The translations under genes were made by a program, and so were the position numbers. This document shows, piece by piece, positions 55,197 to 64,000 of a stretch of 64,000 bases of DNA. The first letter of the stretch is position 1. The number at the start of each line of letters is the position of its first letter. The notes below the pieces were generated by a model that saw only the letters and a list, made by a program, of their open reading frames with translations, was not told the DNA's origin and did not search any database. Source of the stretch: Rosa chinensis (lineage: Eukaryota > Streptophyta > Magnoliopsida > Rosales > Rosaceae); NCBI RefSeq assembly GCF_002994745.2, contig NW_020126825.1:124001-188000 (forward strand), read 5' to 3'.

Positions 55197-56441
55197 ATGG
55201 AGGACAGTACTAGTTCCCCCAATTCTTCCGCCGATGGTCTCAAGAAACGTGTCATCAAGGTTTTCAAGGATGCGACCAAAGACTGTGAGGACAAGGTCTT
55301 GAAAAAAATGTTTGACTCCATTGGCGACTATGACTCCCTTAACAACTATGCCTTTCATGTCTTCAGAACATTGGCAAATTCCGGCATCCCTGAGGAAGCC
55401 AAAGAGCTCTTTAAGCCAAAGAGCTCTAAGTTGGCTGTACTGCCTGACGTGGCCATCTTCACCATTGTCATTCGGGACTATGCCAATGCCGGCAAGGCCA
55501 ACGCTGCTCACAAGGTCTACCAGCAAATGATAGCCGCCGGTGTCGCCCCCACCTCCTGCACTTACTCTATACTCATCACGGCACTTGCAACAGACTCGTC
55601 TTCTGATGTCAATTTTGTTGGGTATGCCAACAAGTACTTTTTGGAAATGTTGGATAAGGGGATGAAGCCCCATTCTGCCTCCTGCGTGACTGTTGTCGAC
55701 GCCATTGCCTGCCGGGAGTCAGTGGAGAAGGTCAGGGAGTTCCTTGAGCAGATACAAGCAAAGGGGTTCGTCCCTGAGTCCAAAATTTTTCAGCTTGGAG
55801 AAACCCACCTTGAAGAAGCAATGAAAAAAATGAAGATGAATGATGATCTCATCACCAATACCACTGACAAGGATGTGCAAAAAGTATTCCGCACGTGGAA
55901 CACCAAGCCGGATTGCCTCTACAAAAAGGCGTTGAAGATGTACAAGGCTTTGATTGAGGATGGCAATGCAGAACAGACCATGGAGCTTTATAAGTGCGTT
56001 GTTGAGATGTGTATGCAGCCCATGGTTGTAGTGCACACCTCCGTTATTGAAGCCTATCTCAAGTTTGGCAAGACCAAGGGTGCTCTGGAGGCATACTACG
56101 GCATGTTAGCTGCTGGGGTTGCCCCAAACTCCTACACTTACACTGTTCTAATCAAGGGACTCACTGCTGACCCCAACTTCTCTGGAGATGCCAAGAAGTG
56201 CTTGCTTGAGATGATGGACAAGGGGATGAGGCCTAATGCTGCCACCTACACTGCTGTGATAGAGAGCTTTGCAAAGCAAGAGGATGAGGCATCTGAGGAG
56301 GAGTGCAAAGAGTTGGTGGAGGTGATGATGGGTAAGGGGTTTGTGCCAAATGCAAAGGCTATGATGGAGGTTCTAAAGGGAAGACCAAAAGCTGTGATAA
56401 GAGGGGTCATGAACATTGTCATTTCCAAGTTGAAGGGCTGA
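55197..56441 (+). CDS. P-class pentatricopeptide repeat protein, copy C, intact (414 aa)
   Basis: The frame runs from ATG (MEDSTSSPNSSADGLKKRV) to TGA without defects. PPR motifs of about 35 residues are readable at 86-120 (VAIFTIVIRDYANAGK), 121-160, 161-195, 279-313 (HTSVIEAYLKFGKTK), 314-347 and 349-385 (TYTAVIESFAKQ), each with the usual (G/K)xxPxxxTY spacing. Residues 86-195 and 279-385 are similar to each other, so the protein looks internally doubled, with a non-PPR linker at 196-245. No E, DYW or SMR domain follows; the end is VISKLKG. In the family such proteins bind organelle RNA, but no clear transit peptide is seen here, so location is open. This is the only undamaged member of the cluster. 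Confidence 0.93.
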   Translation: MEDSTSSPNSSADGLKKRVIKVFKDATKDCEDKVLKKMFDSIGDYDSLNNYAFHVFRTLANSGIPEEAKELFKPKSSKLAVLPDVAIFTIVIRDYANAGKANAAHKVYQQMIAAGVAPTSCTYSILITALATDSSSDVNFVGYANKYFLEMLDKGMKPHSASCVTVVDAIACRESVEKVREFLEQIQAKGFVPESKIFQLGETHLEEAMKKMKMNDDLITNTTDKDVQKVFRTWNTKPDCLYKKALKMYKALIEDGNAEQTMELYKCVVEMCMQPMVVVHTSVIEAYLKFGKTKGALEAYYGMLAAGVAPNSYTYTVLIKGLTADPNFSGDAKKCLLEMMDKGMRPNAATYTAVIESFAKQEDEASEEECKELVEVMMGKGFVPNAKAMMEVLKGRPKAVIRGVMNIVISKLKG

Positions 56442-59400
56442 TGCTTTGCTTTATGAATTTTTGCAAGCTGCTTTAGGATTAGGATGTTTCAGAGATGGGG
56501 TAGTTAGTCAGAGTAGGAAATCATGTAGGATTCAGTTTGAAGAGGGATTTGGTGCTGTTCTCTATTGTTTTGAATGCTGACATTGAAGTAGAAAATCATG
56601 TAGGAATGGGTTACAATGTGGGATTTTGTGGTGCCCTCTCTGATTATGAATGTTGACATCAAAATATATTGTGGTGCTAATTTCTTTAATCTTGGTTTCT
56701 TATTCTGGGTTCTGCAATTTTGTTGTCTCTTTTTTCTTCTTCTTATTTTAGTTTTTGGCCACATGAAATAATCTGCTATTGAAAGGTAGGGCATGAAGAA
56801 GTGCTTCTCCCTTATTTATATCTGAAAGGATAAACAATCTGAAACTGTAGTTATGCTACATTCACCTTTCAGAACTAAAAGATTGAATGATTGAGGGAAC
56901 TTCAATTTCAATTTCGGTACAAGGATCCTCTGGTTATGCATTCTCTGCAGTTTGTATTTATTTATTCTTGATCCATTCTTCTCTTCTGTTCAAACTCAAC
57001 AAACTCGTCCTATTATTTTGTGCAATTTATTTTATGGATTACATCACTTCATTTAGTTGTTTCTGTCTTCATTTCAGTCAAAGGAAAAACAATCCCGTGG
57101 TTGATGTAAAGATGCCCCTTCAAGTCTGATTACAGGACTTTGAAGTGAACTTTTCTGCTAATCGTGTTTTTGCTTTACTTTGAAATGAGAAAGGGACAAG
57201 TGTTCTGCTTCTGTTTTGTGGCAGTCCATCTAAGGTAACATTCATTCATTTCCTTCTTCTCATTTGACCGTATGGGAATATATGTAATTGTGCACTTTTC
57301 AGTTTGATGACATGACAATATATTGTTATTAGATTCTCTGTCAATCATAAATGCAGCTTCCTTTTAATAGCTTTAAGTTATGACTATCAAATTAGACTAC
57401 AGGCAGCTAAGGTTTCTCCATCCATCATAGTTTTGAATTAAGCATCATTATTTAACTGGGAATTTACCTCATGATATTATAGTTTTGAAGCGCTATTCAA
57501 GTAGTTTTTAGGATTTTATTGTCTATGGTGTTGGGAAGGCTCTAATGAAGCAAAGTTTACCAGCAGTAACCTGCAGCTTCCTTGTAGTAGCTTTGAGTTA
57601 TGACTATCAAATTAGACTACAGGCAGCTAAAGGTTTCTCCATCCATGAGATTTACCTCTGGTTGAGCTCTCATATGATATTATAGATTTATAGTTTAAAG
57701 CGCTATTTAAGTCTTTTTTAGGATTTTGTCATCTATGGAATTGGGAAAGCCCTAATGAAACAAAGTTTGCCAGCAGTAACCTATGGCTATCTGATTCAAT
57801 TAGAAGTACCAATCTCTTGCAAGAAGGTTTTTGTAATTTGGTGCTAGCTTTTTCTTTGAATAAAGTTATTTTATCCGTGTGGGTGGCTGATTGATTAGAA
57901 CACTTGCTAGCAATTTTAACTTTCCTTATTGTTGATTGCTTTTGAAAATAGTTGCTCAGAAGTCAGAACACATAAATTGAAACTGGTAGTATTCTTGGAC
58001 TTGAGAGGATTTTAAACAACTTCCAATATGTATTAGAGTTTTGGTTTGAAATGATAATTCTCAGTTGCTTGATCATCTGAAAATTATGTGTTGGAGGGAA
58101 TAATAACATTCGTTTATCAAGTAGCATATACCTAATATGTTAGTAAACATGAATTTACTGGGCTAGTAGCTGCTAATGCCATCATATTTAGCAAGATGCA
58201 TGTTAGATGCAGGCAAGAACAGTATTAACTTTGTCAAAGCATTTTCTTTCCTCTGCATTTGTTGGAGTACTATATAAGTCCTGTCTTCTGCATTGTGCTC
58301 CCTAAGGAGCTTGGTGGTGTAGGTACTGGACCACTTCCCTTTTTTTATATATTTTTTATTTGATCTGCTGTATCATGCGGTCTGCTTTACTTGAAAAAGT
58401 TTTTGCAATGCATCCTTTCTGGGCAACAATATTAGGTGTGTTCAGATAGAAATCGGTTTATTCAGCAAAAGGTGCAACAGGTGCCAGTAATTCTATACAA
58501 TGTTGATGATCTAAAGAAAATAGAACCTTTATCAGCTGGAAGGCCGGTGAGCAAAATTCTTGGTTGGTTCTAGAGAGGCGAATTACTATAAAAAGAGAGA
58601 ATAGCTCCAGTTGCAAACATGGGGAGTCATAAAAAATAACATTACATAATTTCTGCTAAATCACTAGATAAAGATGGTGGAAGTAGATATGGACTTTCTT
58701 CTGTTCTGCTATTATGAATTTCGCTCTTCAAAAACATGGAGTCAACAGTCTACAGAGATGTAGCGGTAGGTCATGTTATTTCATTAAGAGATGGATTTTT
58801 CATCCCTAGGACTTGCTCATATCCGTGATATCGCTACATTGCCATTCAACAAAAGTTCTTTAGTGTGTGACTTTTAGTTCTCTTAGCTTCTGCAGTTTTC
58901 TTGATCACCAAGAAGTTTCTGAGCTTCTCTTGCATTTCAATTACAGCTTTATTGCTATACCACACCCTGGCTTTGCTCCATATAGGCCCTGCATTGTGTT
59001 GGAATCAAACCTCGCATCCAGTCTTGTAAATGCCAGGAAGTTATATTATTCTGCACTTAAAAGCTTATAATCAAGGCAACAGCTTATGAAGAGACTACAA
59101 TATTGGAGACCAAGGTAAGCTTTCCTCTAGCATAGTACAGTTTCCACTTTCAAAAACAGAAACTGTTCTCTTCAATTTTCAGTTCTTTGGTAATTAACAA
59201 TGTTTTAGCACATGAGTTTGTACAAGACTTGTTCACCGGTTCAATTCTCCATACCACCACCAATTTGTCCTACTTTGTTGAATACCACTTTCATTTTCTT
59301 GCTACTTTGATGGCATGAATTGGTGCTCATTGTTTAGTATCACCTTTTAACTGTGTATACAACAGAGGCAGCAGAAACAGATGGGAACAGCATAAACAGC

Positions 59401-60000
59401 TTCTTCTGCTACGTATTAGCTTTCAAAGAACCTTTTAAAAGACACGGCTTATTTGTTACTTCTGATTTGTAATAATTTAAGATCTTCACATTAAGTAGCT
59501 GAATAGAAAGCATATAATTTCAGTTGCATCTGATGCCAAAGGAATTGGGATAGTTCTAGTTCTTGCCTTTTCATCAAACTTTTTTGGCTCCAGAATAGTA
59601 TGAAAATGTTTTGGTTTCTCCAATTGACATACACGGGATTTTGTGCACCTAGGATATACAGATAATATGCAAAGTTCAGCATGTATTGTGCAAGTATTGA
59701 TACCGATACAGTATGGGATACTCCCAAATGGAGCATCTGTTGACTCTGACTTCTGGATACATCTCGGATACACCATGGACTTGCATGGGATGTAGTTATG
59801 CTACATTTTGGCTATGTTTGCATTTTTCTAAGGAAGTGGTATTTTGCAAGTATTCAAAGATAGGTTCTTGAACTTTTTAAAAGATGAATTAAGAGGTTAA
59901 AGAAAGTAAACATGCTCATTCATTCTTCTGTTCAACAAATCTGAAAGGGGTTAGGGTTTTTCATTTTTTATTCAATACATGAGGGCCGGAGAGTTCAAAT
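56442..60000 (+). other. Downstream flank of PPR copy C
   Basis: Shared non-coding flank. Includes the 220-bp tandem duplication at 57353-57782. The relic of the leucine-rich repeat and the membrane-type frame of A and B are not found here. No other gene is seen. Confidence 0.5.
57353..57782 (+). repeat. Tandem duplication of about 215 bp
   Basis: Both units start gcagcttcctt and contain atgactatcaaattagacta, caggcagcta, ggtttctccatcc, and end tgccagcagtaacc or taccagcagtaacc. The junction is near 57573. The first unit matches unit A and B sequence, so the doubling is private to unit C. Confidence 0.88.
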
Positions 60001-61690
60001 GGCAGTTGAGTATTGCATGAGCATTCCTAGCATCCATTATGTTAGTGCTACATATCTTCAGTTATTTCATTTTTTTTCCATTATTTTTTAACTTGTGAAT
60101 GGATATATTACAGTGAAAAAATGTTCTTAACTTGTGAAAATCTCTGTTGCTTGATGTTTTGCTCATACATAGCCTGGTTTCTTGTCTCGCGTCATTAATG
60201 GGTGCCACTCTCAATGAACATTGAATACGTACTTACAGTTTTATTTGATCTTTCTACTCACTCATTGTTTGTTATATTCTACATTAAGGAAACAGGCTTT
60301 ACTGCATATGTAATCTACAAATATTCTGGATACTAGATTTTTTTTTTTTTGCCTTTGCCTGAATTGAACTAAAAAGAGTAGATAGCATATGGAATGGACC
60401 ATTAGGCATCAGCATTAGTATTCACATTTTCAACGGATGATTACCAAACGATCAGGCTGATTGTCACATTTGCAGTCTTTCTTGTCATTTTAATTGTGTT
60501 GTCTCTTTATCTGCAAAAGTGAATTGCTAGCCCTTGTGTTAGATGACCTCCAAAAGTTAAGAAAATACTGAGAATTATACACCGACTTCCTTAGAATCAT
60601 AAGTTGTTTGCTATGTCTGCTGAGGCACCAGGTATCTATTCTTTTAATTGTTTCTTGTCTGATTTGCATGAATAGCCCCTAATCAACGAGAAGAAGGTAA
60701 GCTTTATATCTGTCTTTTGTGTTACTTCCTAAATTTAGAGTAATATATGGAACCATACAAACTTGTACTTGCTCCAAATCTCTTATTCCCATAAGCATTT
60801 TATGCTTATTTTCATTGAGTTTGCTACCCGTGGTTTAGGACTGAAATGCAACATCTTAAAAAATCTTGTATAGCTAGCAAGACATTCTCAGTGAAACAGA
60901 AGAAAGGAAAAGCTTTGAAAGGCATGTGGATTTCTTCCATTTATAAGGGAGGGGCTGCCATTTGGTAGGTTACTTAATTAAACCCAGTGTTTAGCTATTC
61001 TGATGGTTTTTTATATCTCACAATCATAATGCCATGTCTTGGATCACTGACATAACCTAGTTATGTTGTTTTCTGAGGAATTTTTGAAACCCTGTAATCA
61101 TATTTGGGCTGCCAAGTTGTAAAAAAACTTCTCTAGTTTTTCATTGCTGGTGTTGAAAGTGCTTTATTTATACAGGATTGACTACTTGTACGCGTCTTCG
61201 TGTTCCTCAAGTTCTGTAACATAACCGGCATTCTTTTTGTGCTACAGATGGCTTGGATACTCCTAGTTGAAGTGTGCGATTGTAATTGATTGGTAGCATG
61301 GCATTGAAATTTATTGACATTGTATCTATTATATCTACGATAATTAGCTCATAATAAGAACAAAATCATTGGTGTAATGTGATTTGATCAGCTGACGAAA
61401 ATGTGATTTGATTGACATACATGATTTGGTGTTCATGCTTCCTCTCATGAACATAGGAGTATGGCGTTTTTGCTGATTTTAAAGGTCCACTTGGATCATC
61501 ACTTTTGAACTCTTTTGTCTATATGTATATGGGTTTGTGAAAAAAAAAAGAAAAAAAAAAACAGAGTGATCAGTATCAATGTGACACATGAAGTCCATGT
61601 ATATTTTGCACAATCACAGGTAAAATGAAAAAAGAACAAACTTTATTGAAGAGATAATAACAGTGAGTGTAAAATGATGAAAGAATCAAC
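60001..61690. other. Spacer, nothing recognised
   Basis: AT-rich DNA without a convincing gene or repeat border. The right end holds AATAAA words on the minus strand (61643, 61692) that may end the transcript of the neighbouring gene. Confidence 0.45.
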
Positions 61691-61916
61691 TTTTATTGAT
61701 ATATATATATAACAAAATTACAAGATGAATTGGTTTGAGAAGCAACCAATTAAACCAGTAAGTTTAGATACACGAGTCACTGAAACAGCTCCTAGCTACA
61801 ACTGCACTAATAAAATCCTAAAAGTGGTAGTACAAGTCTCCAACCAGTTCAATCACTAATCAAAAATGTTGATGGAACAACTTGGGAGTTGCCTTCGGAA
61901 AAGTCGAAAAATGGCT

Positions 61917-62240
61917 CTATGCATCAGTAGGATCATCATTAGCCACCCATTGATCAACACAAGCCATGAACATGTTAATACACTCTTCCTCCTCCTCCTT
62001 GTGAAGCTGGTCATCATCAACTGCTGGGTTATCAGTATCACGCAGCAGCTCATCGACAGAGAAGAATAACTCCAGATCATCAAACTGCTGATCATCAAAT
62101 TCCAGAAGTAACTCATCGAGAGAGAACATTTCGCGTTGAATTTGATGAGCCCTCTTCTTCTTCTTTTCAACATCCGTTTTTTGCTTTTTCAAACATTTCA
62201 TCTTTCTCACACTAATAGCCCCATTGCGCACCAGCCTCAT
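61917..62240 (-). CDS. Small protein with basic head and acidic tail, 107 aa
   Basis: Starts MRLVRNGAISVRKMK at an ATG and ends NDDPTDA. The first 35 residues are basic (KKQKTDVEKKKKRAHQ), the rest strongly acidic (LEFDDQQFDDLELFF, DNPAVDDDQLHKEEEEE) and likely helical. There is no signal peptide or membrane span. The basic-then-acidic layout would suit a nuclear or nucleic-acid-related small protein, but I recognise no family. A TATA box lies about 280 bases upstream and AATAAA signals about 220 bases downstream, which supports a real transcript. Confidence 0.55.
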   Translation of the reverse strand: MRLVRNGAISVRKMKCLKKQKTDVEKKKKRAHQIQREMFSLDELLLEFDDQQFDDLELFFSVDELLRDTDNPAVDDDQLHKEEEEECINMFMACVDQWVANDDPTDA

Positions 62241-62520
62241 CCTTATTGGAAAGAAAACGACTTTGGAACAAAAATGGCACTATTTTAGGGTTGGGTGGTT
62301 CTCTGAATCTGCAATTTCAGAGAGAAATTTGCAGAGGATAACAATTAGGGTTTCCTGGGTTTCAGACCGAAAAGAAGGAAAGTGAGAGAGATTGGAATTG
62401 AAGCAATTGCAGAAAGCGATAACTAGGGTTTGGTGGGTATGCAGAGAGCAAAACGATGAACAGAGAGAGATTTGTGATGGTAATGGTGATTGTGAAGTGG
62501 GTACTGACGGGGAAGGTTTG

Positions 62521-62530
62521 CCTTATATAG
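62521..62530 (-). promoter_or_regulatory. TATA box of the small acidic protein gene
   Basis: On the minus strand it reads CTATATAAGG. Transcription would begin near 62490, leaving a leader of about 250 bases with GA-rich words (gagagag). Confidence 0.6.
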
Positions 62531-62550
62531 ACACGCTGCCTTAGGCCCAA

Positions 62551-64000
62551 ATCCCACGACCCGTAGGATTTCCTAAAAAGAAAATGGATTAAGATACTTG
62601 ATCAGTAATTCAAATTTCAAATAAACCAAAATGGAATAGGAAAGTTTCCCTTTATTTATTATTTTTATTTTTTGCCAATACAGAAAGTTTCTATTTATTA
62701 AAACTAGCTTCTTAATACACACTCAATTGAATTTTTTTATTATTTTCCATTTTAAGTGTATAAAATTTAATTTTGATAAGAAACAAAATTGAGTGAATAA
62801 CATATTAAAAAAAAATTATGTTCTCAAATCTTATCTAAAAGGTCATTTTTAATTATGCAATAAACAAAAAATTAGAGGACCAAAATAAAAATAAGTGGGA
62901 AATTCGATCATTTGCTATTCTCAACAATACTGAACAAGTGGAGAAGAAAAAAATTACCGTGACAGCTTTTGGATTACCAAAAGAGAGAATTGAAGTTGAA
63001 ATAACCTATGTAATCCGATTTCGTAAGACTTCCCACTTCATGGAAGCTCTGATGTTATGAAAAGAAAAAAAAGACGTAACGGCAACGTTAAAAACTTGAA
63101 GACAATATTGAATTGCTTATTACAGAGAGTGAGAGAGGGATGTTTTCAAAAGCAACAACTATCATTGTACCGATATTGTCTCAACTTAACGATCCATTAG
63201 GTTTTGGGTTTTAACCACGAAATACCTCGGTACAATTGGGTAACATTCACCCACTTATAAATTATATTTTTTTCTGTCACTTTTCTAATGTGGAATCTTT
63301 CATTAAAATAAAAAATAGTAGAAGCGACTGACCCATATAATGGTATCATGTGATCTCTCTTGAAAGCTTAACTTAGCAAAAAAAAAAAATATATATATAT
63401 ATATATATAAAAGTAACATGAGACTATAAAAGTAACTACCAAACCGACAACGTACCATAAGATGTTAGAGCCAAACACTAGCATACCAATTGAGTCACTC
63501 GACGAATAAATACACGTAATAAGATACGACTTAATCTTGTTATCACAAATAGTCGCTAGTGTAATTTACCCTAGTTAAATGAACACAGGAAGTATATTTA
63601 TTACAAAGCATCTGAAAACAGATCGAAGACAAACAAGGAATTGGTTATCTGCACGTTCGGAATGGTTTAACCTTTAAACTTTACACAATCGATGTATTTT
63701 TAAATGAGAGTAATATTGGAGGTGAATTAATGTAATCTCGAGCTATGAGCTGCTGATCGTAAAGTTCACGTTAGTTAAGCATGTGTTCAGCTACTTCTAC
63801 TATCAGCAGATCATTACAAAACTGGTTAAATTAAAGAATTCATGAAAGAGACCAAAGGCCAATGTAATCTTAAACTTAAAAGCCATTAGATCGCTTCACA
63901 AGCAATACAGATACAATTGTATAAAATAAGAACAAGAAATAAATTAGAAATGGATCATGAACCTTTGAACTGAATGGCCACTCAATCCAAGCCTAAGTCT
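62551..64000. other. AT-rich intergenic DNA
   Basis: No gene is seen on either strand. Contains an AT run at 63391-63409. The tail of the window (63780-64000) is non-coding as far as visible. Confidence 0.5.

Larger units (their letters stand above)
54690..60000 (+). repeat. Tandem array unit C
   Basis: Begins with acatcagacgttctggtggt as in B and keeps downstream landmarks (cttctgcagttttc, agctttattgctata, tctgcacttaaaag) near 58890-59055. It is the most diverged unit. The right limit is uncertain. Confidence 0.7.

Noticed and set aside
61856..62173. 105-aa minus-strand frame overlapping the acidic protein
   Set aside because: Different phase of the same DNA, low-complexity I/L/M/S content, and starts inside the better frame.

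Overview
The window is nuclear DNA of a flowering plant. Introns have GT-AG borders, there is a P-class pentatricopeptide repeat (PPR) gene family, a RING-H2 ubiquitin ligase gene, and plant-type CACTA, Mutator-like, hAT, Ty1/copia, LINE and SINE elements. The look of the transposons suggests a woody or herbaceous eudicot, perhaps Rosaceae; that is an impression, not a proof.

Layout. 1-2296: a small minus-strand membrane-protein gene (1214-1432) and a short foldback (1996-2109). 2297-9518: an old Mutator-like element into which a 5.8 kb CACTA element (3027-8820, target duplication GAG) inserted. The CACTA element encodes a transposase-associated zinc-finger-like domain and a Ulp1-type cysteine protease but no recognisable transposase core. 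9833-10348: the 3' end of a LINE. 10642-17916: a young Ty1/copia element (214-bp LTRs with 2 differences, target duplication GAGTA). 17937-18610: the promoter-proximal relic of a PPR gene. 18611-21807: a 330-bp direct repeat and a tentative small minus-strand gene. 21808-28740: a second, older, minus-strand Ty1/copia element (203-bp LTRs with 6 differences, target duplication CAAAT). 28833-29052: a tRNA-type SINE. 29216-30306: a minus-strand poly(A) retroposon. 32422-33490: a RING-H2 E3 ligase gene on the minus strand. 33960-35150: another retroposon-like stretch. 35540-37359: a Mutator-like element with a perfect 9-bp target duplication and a palindrome-rich minisatellite.

From about 37.9 kb to 60 kb the window is a three-copy tandem array (units A, B, C), each with a PPR gene followed by several kb of shared flanking DNA. 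The PPR copy in C is intact (414 aa). A carries a 4-bp insertion near its start but keeps a 387-aa frame from a downstream ATG. B has one nonsense codon. The A and B genes are nearly identical at their 3' ends but not in the middle, where A looks more like C, which suggests gene conversion. The spacers hold relics of a TIR-NBS-LRR gene, a retroposon present only in A, a fasciclin-like arabinogalactan protein fragment, and a clean hAT element with an 8-bp target duplication between B and C. A small acidic protein gene with a TATA box lies at 61917-62530 on the minus strand.

Only about six loci look like host genes. Most of the rest is nested mobile DNA or decayed duplicate. All homology statements come from motif recognition by eye; no database search was run.
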